Below are positions 1-8,539 of a stretch of 64,000 nucleotides of DNA, piece by piece. This DNA comes from Bradyrhizobium diazoefficiens (GTDB taxonomy: Bacteria > Pseudomonadota > Alphaproteobacteria > Rhizobiales > Xanthobacteraceae): positions 62,001 through 126,000 of the forward strand of contig NZ_JAFCJJ010000010.1 of the NCBI RefSeq assembly GCF_018131015.1. Direction: 5' to 3'. The first letter of the stretch is position 1; every line of letters begins with the position of its first letter. The notes below the pieces were generated by a model that was not told where the DNA came from, searched no databases, and saw only the letters and a list, made by a program, of their open reading frames with translations. The translations under genes were made by a program, and so were the position numbers.

Positions 1-474
1 GGCGATGGGGTCCATGGCGAGCGCGCGGGCAATCGCGACGCGCTGCTGCTGGCCGCCGGAGAGCTGCGCCGGGAACTTCTGCGCATGCTCCTTCAACCCG
101 ACGCGTTCGAGCAGGGCCATGCCCTTGGTCACCGCCTTGTCGTGGGCCCGGCCCAGCACCTTTTCCTGGGCGAGGCAGAGATTGTCGATGATCTTGAGAT
201 GCGGGAACAGCTCGAAATGCTGGAACACCATGCCGACGCGCGAGCGCAGCTTCGACAGGTTGGTCTTGGTGTCGTTGACCTTGATGCCATCGATGCTGAT
301 GTCGCCCTTCTGAAAGGGCTCCAGCGCGTTGACGCATTTGATCAAGGTCGACTTGCCCGAACCGGAGGGGCCGCAAACCACCACCACCTCGCCCTTGGCG
401 ACGCTGGTGGTGCAGTCGGTCAGCACCTGGAAGGTCGGGCTATACCATTTGTCGACGTGGCTGATTTCGATCAT
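1..474 (-). CDS. gltL: Amino-acid ABC transporter ATP-binding protein (GltL/GlnQ type), 3' truncated by window edge
   Basis: The ATPase subunit powers uptake of polar amino acids, most likely glutamate or aspartate, at the inner membrane. The 158 codons present show the Walker A motif GPSGSGKS near residue 36, the Q-loop region (VGMVFQHFELFPH) and the ABC signature LSGGQQQRVAIARAL, ending at AMDPIA just before Walker B. The rest lies beyond base 1. The ATG follows the stop of the permease gene by 7 bp, so it is the last visible gene of a gltI-gltJ-gltK-gltL operon. The family is certain; the substrate is inferred from the neighbouring GltI-like binding protein. Confidence 0.93.
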   Translation of the reverse strand, partial: MIEISHVDKWYSPTFQVLTDCTTSVAKGEVVVVCGPSGSGKSTLIKCVNALEPFQKGDISIDGIKVNDTKTNLSKLRSRVGMVFQHFELFPHLKIIDNLCLAQEKVLGRAHDKAVTKGMALLERVGLKEHAQKFPAQLSGGQQQRVAIARALAMDPIA

Positions 475-481
475 GACGGCC

Positions 482-1174
482 CTAGCGAATGATGGCGATG
501 CGCGACTGCAGGCGGCGAACGCCGAACGACGCGATACAGGAGATGGTGAAGTAGACGATTGCGGCGAACAGGTACATCTCGACCAGGCGTCCGTCGCGCT
601 GCGCGACCTTGCTCGCGGCGCCGAGGAAATCCGTGATCGACAGCACGTAGACCAGCGAAGTGTCCTGGAACAGCACGATGGTCTGCGTGATCAGGACCGG
701 CAGCATGTTGCGGAAGGCCTGCGGCAGCACGACGTAGCGCATGGTCTGGGCGTAGGTCAGGCCGAGCGCGCTGGCCGCGGCCGGCTGCCCGCGCGAGATC
801 GACTGGATGCCCGCACGCATGATCTCGGAGAAGTACGCCGCCTCGAACATGATGAAGGTGATCAGCGAGGATGCGAACGCACCGACGCTGATCGGGCGCG
901 AGGCGCCGGTCAGCCACTGCCCGATATAGGGCACCAGGAAGTAGAACCAGAAGATCACCAGCACCAGAGGCAGCGAGCGCATGAAGTCGACATAGAGGCC
1001 GGCGATGCGGCCGAGCAGCTTGAGGCCGGACAGGCGCATCAGGGCCAGCGCGGTGCCGAAGACGAGGCCGCCGAGCGCCGCCAGCGCCGTCAGCGTCAAG
1101 GTGAAGGTCATGCCCTCGTAGAACAGATAGGGCAGCGCGCGGCGGATGACGTCGAAATCGAAATTGCCGAGCAT
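482..1174 (-). CDS. gltK: Amino-acid ABC transporter permease (GltK type)
   Basis: This is an inner-membrane permease of the polar amino acid ABC family, 230 aa, the usual length. It has about five hydrophobic segments. The HisM-type cytoplasmic coupling loop is visible around residues 125-160 (MRAGIQSISRGQPAAASAL, then LGLTYAQTMRYVVLPQA), the EAA-like loop that contacts the ATPase. It begins 3 bp after the stop of the other permease gene and ends 7 bp before the ATPase start, which fits one polycistronic mRNA. The pair of permeases would form a heterodimeric channel. Glutamate/aspartate specificity is inferred from the gene order I-J-K-L. Confidence 0.92.
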   Translation of the reverse strand: MLGNFDFDVIRRALPYLFYEGMTFTLTLTALAALGGLVFGTALALMRLSGLKLLGRIAGLYVDFMRSLPLVLVIFWFYFLVPYIGQWLTGASRPISVGAFASSLITFIMFEAAYFSEIMRAGIQSISRGQPAAASALGLTYAQTMRYVVLPQAFRNMLPVLITQTIVLFQDTSLVYVLSITDFLGAASKVAQRDGRLVEMYLFAAIVYFTISCIASFGVRRLQSRIAIIR

Positions 1175-1177
1175 CGC

Positions 1178-1909
1178 CTATTTCCCCGTGATGTAGCCGG
1201 GGATCGCGACCCAGCGCTCGAGGAAGCGCATGGCGGTCACGACGACGGCGTTGACGAGGAGGTAGAGGATGGTCGCGGCGGTGAAGGCCTCGAACACCTG
1301 GAACGAGAATTCCTGCATCGATCGGGCCTGGCCGGTCAGCTCCAGAAGGCCGATGGTGATCGCGACCGCGGTGTTCTTGATGGTGTTGAGGAACTCCGAC
1401 GTCAGCGGCGGCAGGATGATGCGAAACGCCATCGGCAGCAGCACGTAGCGATAGCCCTGCACGGTGGTCAGGCCCAGCGCGGTCGCGGCCATGCGCTGCC
1501 CGCGCGGCAGCGAGCCGATGCCTGCCTGCAACTGCACGGCAACCCGCGCCGACATGAACAGGCCGACGCCGATCGCGGCGGTCCAGAACGGCGCATTGGG
1601 CAACTGCTTCAGCCACAGGCCGGCGGCCTTCGGCAGCAGTTCCGGCAGCACGAAGAACCACAGGAACAGCTGCACCAGCAGCGGCATGTTCCGGAAGAAC
1701 TCGACATAAGCGAAGCCGAACCAGTTGGCGCCTTTCGACGGCAGCGTGCGCATCACGCCGACGATCGAGCCGGTGATCAGCGCGATGACCCAGGCCAGCG
1801 CCGCGGTCTTCAGGGTCAGCGCCAGTCCTGACAGCAGCATGTCGAGATAGGTGCCGGTCCCCATCGGGTTCGGCTGGAAGAAGATTCCCCAGTTCCAGTT
1901 GTAGTTCAC
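1178..1909 (-). CDS. gltJ: Amino-acid ABC transporter permease (GltJ type)
   Basis: This is the second permease of the importer, 243 aa. It starts with GTG, placed correctly behind a GGGGGA Shine-Dalgarno sequence. The N-terminus carries the aromatic stretch (NYNWNWGIFFQPNPMG) typical of GltJ/AatQ proteins. The EAA-like loop is seen around LPRGQRMAATALGLTTVQG. It pairs with the downstream permease to make the transmembrane channel. A 117-bp gap with a strong hairpin separates it from the binding-protein gene, in contrast to the near-zero spacing downstream. Confidence 0.92.
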   Translation of the reverse strand: MNYNWNWGIFFQPNPMGTGTYLDMLLSGLALTLKTAALAWVIALITGSIVGVMRTLPSKGANWFGFAYVEFFRNMPLLVQLFLWFFVLPELLPKAAGLWLKQLPNAPFWTAAIGVGLFMSARVAVQLQAGIGSLPRGQRMAATALGLTTVQGYRYVLLPMAFRIILPPLTSEFLNTIKNTAVAITIGLLELTGQARSMQEFSFQVFEAFTAATILYLLVNAVVVTAMRFLERWVAIPGYITGK

Positions 1910-1960
1910 GTGTCCCCCGCGCGAGCGCGCCCTTCAGAGAAGCCCCGGTCGCCTATGCAA

Positions 1961-1997
1961 ATGTCCGGCCACTCTGGTGTCAAGAGTGGCCGGACAT
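1961..1997 (-). promoter_or_regulatory. Perfect 15-bp inverted repeat between gltI and gltJ (mRNA-stabilising or attenuating hairpin)
   Basis: Bases 1961-1975 are exactly complementary to 1983-1997, with a 7-base loop (ggtgtca). On the minus strand the stem is followed by TTGCATAGG, not a T-run, so it is a poor intrinsic terminator. Hairpins at this place in binding-protein-dependent transporters commonly protect the upstream binding-protein mRNA or reduce read-through, giving more binding protein than permease. That role is inferred. Confidence 0.7.
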
Positions 1998-2026
1998 CAT
2001 TCTGATACTAAAGGTGGATCGGGGAC

Positions 2027-2938
2027 TTACTTGTAGTCGTCCGGATTCGGCGAATCCGAGGGCTTGGCGAACTCGTTCTTCAGCTCGGCCGAGATCGGGG
2101 TGTTGAGGTTGAGGCCCTTCGGCGGGATCTTGGCCATGAACCACTTGTCGTAGATCTTCTGGGCCTCGCCGGAGGTGTAGAGCGCAGCGGTCGCCGCATC
2201 CACCACCTTCTTGAAGGCGGCGTCATCCTTGCGCAGCATGATGCCGTAGGGCTCGGGCTTGGAGAACGCATCCTTGGAGATGTCGTAGTCGCCCGGCGCC
2301 TTCGAGCCGGCAACCAAGCTTGCGAGCAGGATGTCGTCCATGACGAAGGCGACCGCGCGGTCGGTCTCGACCATCAGGAAGGCTTCGGCGTGATCCTTCG
2401 CCGGGATGATGTTGGCGCCGAGGCTTTTCGCGACATTGGCCTCGGTGAGCTGCTTGATGTTGGTGGTGCCGGCGGTCGAGACCACCGTCTTGCCCTTGAG
2501 GTCGTCGATCGACTTCAGTCCGCTCGACTTCTTGAAGACGTAGCGGCTGGCGGTCAGGAAGTGGGTGTTGGTGAAGGCGACCTGCTTCTGGCGCTCGGCA
2601 TTGTTGGTGGTCGAGCCGCATTCGAGGTCGATGGTGCCGTTGGCCATCAGCGGAATTCGGGTCGCCGAGGTGACGGGGTTGAGCTTGACCTCGAGCTTGT
2701 CGAGCTTGAGCTCCTTCTTCACGGCGTCGACGATCTTGTAGCAGATGTCCATCGCGAACCCGACGGGCTTCTGGTTGTCGTCCAGATAGGAGAACGGGAT
2801 CGAGGAGTCGCGGAAGCCGAGCGTGATGGCGCCGGTGTCCTTGATGTTCTTCAGCGTGCCGGTCAGCTCTTGGGCGCCGGCCTGGCTGACGACGAAGGTC
2901 GCGGCGAGCGCGAGGCCGATGTGACGGAAATGTTTCAC
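2027..2938 (-). CDS. gltI: Glutamate/aspartate-type periplasmic binding protein
   Basis: This is a periplasmic solute-binding protein of ABC family 3, 303 aa. It has a cleavable signal peptide (about residues 1-22, ending in SQAGAQ), followed by ITLGFRDSSIPFSYLDD and PVGFAMDIC, the usual ligand-binding strand pattern of GltI. Other typical segments are NGTIDLECGSTTNN and DLKGKTVVSTAGTT. The start is GTG, with GGGGAG five bases upstream. It is the first gene of the importer operon. Ligand choice (Glu, Asp, possibly Gln/Asn) cannot be settled from sequence alone. Confidence 0.92.
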   Translation of the reverse strand: MKHFRHIGLALAATFVVSQAGAQELTGTLKNIKDTGAITLGFRDSSIPFSYLDDNQKPVGFAMDICYKIVDAVKKELKLDKLEVKLNPVTSATRIPLMANGTIDLECGSTTNNAERQKQVAFTNTHFLTASRYVFKKSSGLKSIDDLKGKTVVSTAGTTNIKQLTEANVAKSLGANIIPAKDHAEAFLMVETDRAVAFVMDDILLASLVAGSKAPGDYDISKDAFSKPEPYGIMLRKDDAAFKKVVDAATAALYTSGEAQKIYDKWFMAKIPPKGLNLNTPISAELKNEFAKPSDSPNPDDYK

Positions 2939-3036
2939 TTTTTCTCCCCTTTCAGGATGATGCGGCGGGATGCAAGCACAAATCGGAACGAAATAGAATG
3001 TAACCTTTTGACTGGATCGCGGCTCAGGTTAACGGC

Positions 3037-4422
3037 TCAGCTCAGTGGCCTCGGCAATGCCCCGAGATCCCAGAACAGGCCGGCCATCACCGTCAAGGCC
3101 TCTTCGGTCAGAGGCAGCAGAATGTGTTCATTGGGCGCATGCTGGGAACAACCGGGATAGGAGTGCGGGACCCAGATCGTCGGCAGGCCCAAAACTTCCG
3201 AAAACACGTCGTTCGGCAGCGAGCCGCCGAAATTCGGCAGGACGGCCGGCGCCTTTCCGGTGGTTTGCTTCACCGAATCCGCCGCCCATTTGATCCATGG
3301 GCTGTCGAAATCGGTGCGCGAGGCGGCAAAGCTCTGCGCCCCCCGCACCTCGACCATCGGAAAGCCTTTTTGCACCACATGCGCGCGGATCGCCTCGACC
3401 AGACCCTCGACCCTTGTGCCGACAACGAAGCGCAGTTGCAACACGGCATTGGCGTGACCGGGAATGGCGTTCGCCGGTTTCTCGATATTGCCCGACGACA
3501 TCGCCAGCACTTCCAGCGTGTTCCAGGCATAGAGCCGCTCGGCGTCCGACAGGCCTTCCTCGCCCCAGTTCTCCGCCAGCGCCGGCTCACCCTCCGTCGG
3601 CACCACTTGCACATCGGCGAGATAGCTGCGGATCTGGTTGGTGAGGCGCGGCGGCTTCAGGGCGTCGAGCAGGAGACGGCCATGGCCATCGACCAGCGTG
3701 GAGATTGCATTGACCAGGATGGTCGCGGGGTTGGCGAGCACGCCGCCCCAATTGCCGGAATGATGTCCGCCGTCGCGCAAATTGACATCGAGATGAATGC
3801 GGATGCCACCGCGGCAGCCGAGGAATAGCGTGGGGCGGTCCGCCGACAGGCGCGGTCCGTCGGAGGCCATGAACAAATCGGCCTTGAGCGCGTCGCGGTT
3901 GAGATCGCAGACCTTGCCGAGATCGGGAGAGCCGATCTCCTCGCCCATCTCGACGATGAATTTGGCGTTGAAGCCGAGCTTGCCGCCGCGGGCGCCGCGG
4001 ACCGCGCGCAGCGCGGCCATGTTGATGCTGTGCTGCCCCTTGTTGTCGGCGGTGCCGCGGCCATAAAGGCGCGAGCCGGAAACCGTCGTACGCCAGGGAT
4101 CGCGGCCCTCGCGCCACTCGCCCTCCATGCCGTCGACGACGTCGCCATGGCCGTAGATCAGCACGGTCGGCAGTGACGGGCTCTCATGGTGCTCGGCGAA
4201 CAGGAACGGCGCCTTGCCGCTCGGGGATTCGACGATGCGGCTCTCAAAATCGAGCGCGGCGAAGGCCGGCTGCATCTCCTTTTCCAGGTAGGCGCGGAGC
4301 TCGGTGCCACGCGCCGGATTCTGGCTCTCAGTCCGGTAGGCGACACGGCGGTCGAGTTCGACGAGGAATGCGCCGGATTTGAAATCGTCCCGGGCGCGGG
4401 CAATGGCGTCGGCTCTGGTCAT
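3037..4422 (-). CDS. M20 family metallopeptidase (dipeptidase/deacylase-like)
   Basis: This is a cytoplasmic zinc-dependent amidohydrolase/peptidase, 461 aa. The di-zinc ligand set is visible: HGDVV (His plus catalytic Asp), GRGTADNKGQHS (bridging Asp), MGEEIGSPD (catalytic Glu-Glu), ASDGPR (Asp) and CSQHAPNEH (last His). The dimerisation domain lies between HLDVN and the C-terminal third. The open frame runs to 4776, but the ATG at 4422 is where family similarity begins; the upstream part is low-complexity and unlike the family. The substrate is unknown; M20 members with this pattern hydrolyse dipeptides or N-acyl amino acids. It may be a separate unit from the gltI operon 98 bp downstream. 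Confidence 0.9.
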   Translation of the reverse strand: MTRADAIARARDDFKSGAFLVELDRRVAYRTESQNPARGTELRAYLEKEMQPAFAALDFESRIVESPSGKAPFLFAEHHESPSLPTVLIYGHGDVVDGMEGEWREGRDPWRTTVSGSRLYGRGTADNKGQHSINMAALRAVRGARGGKLGFNAKFIVEMGEEIGSPDLGKVCDLNRDALKADLFMASDGPRLSADRPTLFLGCRGGIRIHLDVNLRDGGHHSGNWGGVLANPATILVNAISTLVDGHGRLLLDALKPPRLTNQIRSYLADVQVVPTEGEPALAENWGEEGLSDAERLYAWNTLEVLAMSSGNIEKPANAIPGHANAVLQLRFVVGTRVEGLVEAIRAHVVQKGFPMVEVRGAQSFAASRTDFDSPWIKWAADSVKQTTGKAPAVLPNFGGSLPNDVFSEVLGLPTIWVPHSYPGCSQHAPNEHILLPLTEEALTVMAGLFWDLGALPRPLS

Positions 4423-4598
4423 GGCTTCTTTTTTGGACTCTCGGACGAAGGACCTTAGCCGAGATGGGCTGGGCTTCGAAAGTGGCGGGGACAGGATAGT
4501 TCTTTGAGTTGTTCTTGGGATTTCGTCCTTGCTCTCTTGAGATTGGCTTGCCAAGGGCGGGAGTGCCCTTGATTTTGATCTTGCCAACGACAAGCCAT

Positions 4599-4622
4599 AT
4601 GCAAGAACGTCATGCAAGAACG
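4599..4622. repeat. Short tandem direct repeat in the divergent M20/monooxygenase intergenic region
   Basis: The 11-base unit atgcaagaacg occurs twice (4599 and 4612), one unit start 13 bases from the next, in the 265-bp divergent spacer 4423-4687. It could be a tandem regulator site for the downstream monooxygenase. The function is unsupported; I see no clear sigma-70 boxes nearby. Confidence 0.3.
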
Positions 4623-4687
4623 CCGCCAGATTGGGGCGCAGATCTATCATTCGAAGAGCGCCCGGTACAGGGCGCCGGGGGACCAGC

Positions 4688-6064
4688 ATGGCCAAGCAGA
4701 TCCGACTCAACGCGTTCGCGATGAACTGCGTCGCGCACCAATCACCGGGGCTATGGACCCATCCGCGCGACCGCACCGCCGAATATAACCGCCTGCCCTA
4801 CTGGATCGCCCTCGCCAAGACGCTGGAGCGCGGCCGTTTCGACGGATTGTTCCTGGCTGACGTGCTGGGGGTCTACGACGTCTATGGCAACAGCCCTGAC
4901 GCGGCCTTGCGCAACGCGGCGCAGACGCCGTCGAACGAGCCGCTGCTGCTGCTCTCGGCGATGGCGGCCGTGACGAAGAATCTCGGCTTCGGCGTCACCA
5001 GCAATCTCTCGTTCGAGCCGCCCTACCCGTTTGCGCGGCGGATGTCGACGCTCGACCATCTCACCGAGGGGAGGATCGGGTGGAACGTCGTCACCGGCTA
5101 TCTCGACAGCGCCGCGCGCGGCGCCGGCAAGGACAAGCAGACCGGGCATGACGACCGCTACGACATCGCCGACGAATATATGGAGGTCGTCTACAAGCTC
5201 TGGGAAGGCAGCTGGGAGGACGATGCGGTGCTGCGCGACCGCAAGCGCGGCATCTTCACCGATCCGAGCAAGGTTCATCGCGTCAATCACGAGAGCGCGA
5301 ACTACCGCATCAACAACACCATCCATTTGAGCGAGCCGTCGCCGCAGCGGACGCCGGTGCTCTACCAGGCCGGCACCTCGCCGCGCGGCCGGCAGTTCGC
5401 GGCCAAGCACGCCGAATGCGTGTTCATGTCGGGACCGTCGGCCAAGATCATTGCGCCGCGGGTCTCCGCGATCCGCCAGGAGGCCGCCGCACTTGGCCGC
5501 AACCCGGCGGAGATCCTGATGTTCAACATGATGACGATCATCCTCGGCAACACGGAAGCGGAGGCGGCGGCGAAGTATGCCGACTACCGGTCGCACATCA
5601 ATCCGGAAGGTGCGCTCGCCCTGATGTCGGGATGGACCGGCATCGACTTCTCCGGCTACGAGCTCGACCAGCAGGTCCGCCATGTCCAGAACGATGCCGG
5701 CCGCAGCGCACTCGACAACGTCACCCGCGGCGACCCCGACCGCGTCTGGACCGTGCGCGACGTCATCGAGCATGTCGGCATCGGCGGCGCGGGTCCCGTG
5801 GTGGTGGGCACGCCCGAAAGCGTTGCCGACAAGATCGAGGACTGGTTCGAGAAGACCGACGTCGACGGCCTCAATGTCGCCTTTGCGATCTCGCCCGGCG
5901 ATTTCGAGGACATCGCCGACATGCTGGTGCCGGAATTGACCAGGCGTGGGCGCTACAAGCCGGAGTATGCCGAGGGCACGCTGCGGGAGAAGCTGTTCGG
6001 TCAGGGCCGCGCGAGGCTCGACGCGCCGCATCCGGCGGCGGGGTATCGGGTGGGAAGGAAGTAG
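4688..6064 (+). CDS. LLM-class flavin-dependent monooxygenase (NtaA/SnaA/DszA family)
   Basis: This is an FMNH2-dependent monooxygenase of the bacterial-luciferase TIM-barrel class, 458 aa, which is normal for the NtaA/DszA subgroup acting on chelators, sulfones or sulfonates with a separate flavin reductase. Diagnostic stretches include LAKTLERGRFDGLFLADVLG, FGVTSNLSFEPPYPFARRM, STLDHLTEGRIGWNVVTG and YQAGTSPRGRQFAAKHAE. The ATG at 4688 sits behind a purine-rich GGGGGA; the frame is open back to 4631 without family similarity. No flavin reductase or substrate transporter is adjacent, so the substrate cannot be named. It is divergent from the M20 gene. Confidence 0.9.
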   Translation: MAKQIRLNAFAMNCVAHQSPGLWTHPRDRTAEYNRLPYWIALAKTLERGRFDGLFLADVLGVYDVYGNSPDAALRNAAQTPSNEPLLLLSAMAAVTKNLGFGVTSNLSFEPPYPFARRMSTLDHLTEGRIGWNVVTGYLDSAARGAGKDKQTGHDDRYDIADEYMEVVYKLWEGSWEDDAVLRDRKRGIFTDPSKVHRVNHESANYRINNTIHLSEPSPQRTPVLYQAGTSPRGRQFAAKHAECVFMSGPSAKIIAPRVSAIRQEAAALGRNPAEILMFNMMTIILGNTEAEAAAKYADYRSHINPEGALALMSGWTGIDFSGYELDQQVRHVQNDAGRSALDNVTRGDPDRVWTVRDVIEHVGIGGAGPVVVGTPESVADKIEDWFEKTDVDGLNVAFAISPGDFEDIADMLVPELTRRGRYKPEYAEGTLREKLFGQGRARLDAPHPAAGYRVGRK

Positions 6065-6110
6065 GTCTTTGCTGGGGTGTATTGCGGGAAGTTGCGCCAC
6101 ACTTTCCGCC

Positions 6111-6236
6111 GTCGTCCCGGCGAAGGTCGGGACCCATAACCACAGGGAGCAGTTTGGCGAAGTCTGTCGTTCGGAACTAGTACCACTCACAACCGATAGA
6201 TCACGCGGTATGGGTCCCGGCCTTCGCCGGGACGAC
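6111..6236. repeat. Intergenic inverted repeat (28-bp arms)
   Basis: The arms are 6111-6138 and 6209-6236. They are complementary with one mismatch and are separated by 70 bp. The arms (gtcgtcccggcgaaggtcgg and its partner) look like one of the palindromic intergenic repeat families frequent in Bradyrhizobium genomes. It lies in the convergent space between the monooxygenase and the ThDP enzyme and may act as a bidirectional transcription end. Confidence 0.7.
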
Positions 6237-6286
6237 GACGTGAAAGCATTTGCGCCGCCACATCGTCATGACGGCGGTGGACGTGG

Positions 6287-7948
6287 CTACACCTTCCCGT
6301 CCACCATCACCTCGATCAGCTTCGTCCCCGGCCGGCCAAACGCCGATGTCAGCGTCGCCTTCAACTCGCGAGGATCACTCACCTTGATCGCCTCGCAGCC
6401 GAGCGCCTTTGCCACGCCGGCAAAATCCACCGGCGGATCGGCGAAATCCATGCCGACGTAATTGTCGTCGCCATGGAAGGCGAGCAGACGCTGCTTGATG
6501 ATGCGGTAGCCGCCATTGTTGGCGATGACGACGTTGAGCGGCAGCTTGTGATGCGCCGCCGTCCACAGCGACTGGATCGAGTACATCGCGCTGCCGTCGC
6601 CGGAGAAGCACACCACGGGACGATCCGGATTGGCGATGCTGGCGCCGACCGAGGCCGGCAGGCCCCAGCCGATGCCGCCGGAGGCAAGGCCATGATAGCC
6701 ATAGCGGTCGCGGTGCGGACGCAGCGCGGTGAGCTGGCGGCTAGACGTGAGCCCTTCGTCGACGAGGATGGCATTTTCCGGCATCGCCTCGACCATTTGC
6801 AGCACCAGGAAATCCGGATCGATCGGCGCACGGCCGGCGCTCTTGCCGATCTGCTCGACCAGCGCAGCGCGCCGCGCGCTCCAGTTCTTCGGTGCGAGCT
6901 CGGCGAGACGCTGTCTTGCGCGGCTTCCCAATGCCGCGCCGCCCATCTCCTTGAGCACCGGGAACAGGGCGCGCAGCGTTTCCCTGACGTCGGCCTTGAG
7001 CGCGATCTCCGCGCCAAAATTCTTGGCGATCTCCCAATCGACCAAGCCGATTTGCACGATCGGCAACCCATCTGGCAGCGGGTCGACCTCGCTATAGACC
7101 GACATGCGCACGGGATCGCCGCCGAGCGCGATCAGGAGATCGTGCGGGGCGAGCGTGTCGCGCGCCATTTTCTGCACCCGCGCCAGCGTGCCCATGAAGC
7201 TCGGGCTCTCCGACAGGAAGTGCGCCCCATAGGGCGTCGAGGACTGGTAGGCGGCGGCGCCCAGCATCTCGGCGAGTTCGGCGGCCTCCTTCAGCGCGTC
7301 GCTCTTGACCACCTCGTCCATGGTGACGAGCACGGGGCGCTCGGCCTTGAGGAGGCGCGCGGCAAAGGCCTTCAACGCCTCGTCAGACGGCTTTGTGCGG
7401 GCATCGATTCGGGTGGAGCGGCCGAGATCGATCCCCGCCTCGCTGTTCAGGATGTCGCCCGGCAGCGAGACGAACACCGGCCCGGTCGGCGGCGTCATCG
7501 CCACCTTGGCGGCGCGGCGCACGATGCGCGGCAGATCCTCCAGCCGCGTCACCTCGACGGCCCATTTCACCAGCGGCTCGGCCATGCGCACCAGCGGACC
7601 GTAGAGCACGGGCTCCATCAGGCCGTGGCCCTGCTCCTGCTGGCCCGCGGTGAGGATCATCGGCGTGCCCGTGAACTGGGCGTTGTAGAGAGAGCCCATC
7701 GCATTGCCGAGGCCGGGCGCGACATGGACGTTGCAAGCGACGAGCTTGCCGGAGGCGCGGCTAAAGCCGTCGGCGATCGCGACCACCAGGCTCTCCTGCA
7801 TCGCCATCACATAGGTGAGGTCGGGATGATCCTTCAGCGCATGCATGATCGGCAGCTCGGTGGTGCCGGGATTGCCGAACAGATGCGTGATGCCCTCGTC
7901 CTTGAGCAGCGCGAGAAAGGCGGAGCGGCCAGTGATCCTGTTCTTCAT
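6287..7948 (-). CDS. Thiamine-diphosphate enzyme, benzoylformate decarboxylase-like
   Basis: This is a three-domain ThDP-dependent decarboxylase, 553 aa. The N-terminal Pyr domain contains FGNPGTTELPIMHAL and AMQESLVVAIADG, whose Glu should be the ThDP-activating residue. The C-terminal PP domain has the ThDP/Mg motif beginning GDGSAMYSIQSLW and closing with IANN. GNPGTTELP and the layout fit benzoylformate decarboxylase (MdlC), which turns benzoylformate into benzaldehyde, but related 2-oxoacid decarboxylases and oxalyl-CoA-type enzymes share these motifs. The start is supported by GGAGG four bases upstream. An aldehyde dehydrogenase and a mandelate-racemase homologue occur elsewhere in the window but are not in an operon with it. 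Confidence 0.85.
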   Translation of the reverse strand: MKNRITGRSAFLALLKDEGITHLFGNPGTTELPIMHALKDHPDLTYVMAMQESLVVAIADGFSRASGKLVACNVHVAPGLGNAMGSLYNAQFTGTPMILTAGQQEQGHGLMEPVLYGPLVRMAEPLVKWAVEVTRLEDLPRIVRRAAKVAMTPPTGPVFVSLPGDILNSEAGIDLGRSTRIDARTKPSDEALKAFAARLLKAERPVLVTMDEVVKSDALKEAAELAEMLGAAAYQSSTPYGAHFLSESPSFMGTLARVQKMARDTLAPHDLLIALGGDPVRMSVYSEVDPLPDGLPIVQIGLVDWEIAKNFGAEIALKADVRETLRALFPVLKEMGGAALGSRARQRLAELAPKNWSARRAALVEQIGKSAGRAPIDPDFLVLQMVEAMPENAILVDEGLTSSRQLTALRPHRDRYGYHGLASGGIGWGLPASVGASIANPDRPVVCFSGDGSAMYSIQSLWTAAHHKLPLNVVIANNGGYRIIKQRLLAFHGDDNYVGMDFADPPVDFAGVAKALGCEAIKVSDPRELKATLTSAFGRPGTKLIEVMVDGKV

Positions 7949-8101
7949 GTTTCCTCCAGGCCCCGCGGGCGTTGCCGCAAGGTGAAGGCATGATGGCCGA
8001 AGTTTTGGCAGGCGCGCAAGGAAGCGCGGTCATGGCAGCCTTGCGCCGGCGCGTGCAAGCTGGGAACATGCCCAGGTGTCAGCCTGTACGGGGAGGACCC
8101 G

Positions 8102-8539
8102 ATGGCCTATGACGAGAGCACCGCCGCGCGGGTGCGCATATTGCTGGCGGGCCAGCGCGACGTCGCGGAAAAGAAGATGATGGGCGGCCTTTGCTTCATG
8201 GTGAACAACACCATGTGCTGCACCGTCAGCGGCCGCGGCGGCATGTTGATCCGCGTCGGTCCGGAAGCACACGCGCGCATGCTGCAGGAGCCGCACACGA
8301 GCCCGATGGAGATGCGCGGGCGTATCATGACCGGTTTCGTTCGCGTCGCGCCGGAAGGCTATCAAAGCGACTCCGAGCTGAAGACGTGGGTCAAGCGGGG
8401 CCTCGACTTCGTAGCAGCCATCCCCAAGGAAACAAGATCGAAGAAGGCGGCGCCGCGCAAGGCTGCAGCCAAAACAAAGGCCGAGACAAAGACTAAAACT
8501 GCTCCTCGCGGCCTAGCTCGAAAGGGTCCTCGCCGCTAG
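8102..8539 (+). CDS. TfoX/Sxy N-terminal-domain protein
   Basis: This is a small protein (145 aa) with a TfoX N-terminal domain, shown by KKMMGGLCFMVNNTMCC, the GGMLIRVGP strand and the MRGRIMTGFVRVAPEG segment, followed by a helix (LKTWVKRGLDFV). The C-terminal 35 residues are a Lys/Ala-rich tail (KKAAPRKAAAKTKAETKTK) that could bind nucleic acid. In gamma-proteobacteria TfoX regulates competence; in alphaproteobacteria these single-domain proteins have no settled role. GGGAGG lies seven bases before ATG. Its 3' end overlaps the convergent GFA-type gene by 47 bp, so the low-complexity tail is coded on the strand opposite the end of that gene. Confidence 0.85.
   Translation: MAYDESTAARVRILLAGQRDVAEKKMMGGLCFMVNNTMCCTVSGRGGMLIRVGPEAHARMLQEPHTSPMEMRGRIMTGFVRVAPEGYQSDSELKTWVKRGLDFVAAIPKETRSKKAAPRKAAAKTKAETKTKTAPRGLARKGPRR

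Noticed and set aside
329..1831. Long plus-strand ORF (500 codons) over the glt permeases
   Set aside because: Composition (Arg/Gln/His/Asp/Ala-rich, no family segments) is that of an antisense frame of high-GC genes; the minus-strand permeases are clear.
4751..6190. Long minus-strand ORF opposite the flavin monooxygenase
   Set aside because: Antisense frame of a real gene; no domain or start context.
6473..7993. Plus-strand ORF opposite the ThDP enzyme
   Set aside because: Arg/His/Gln-rich antisense shadow.
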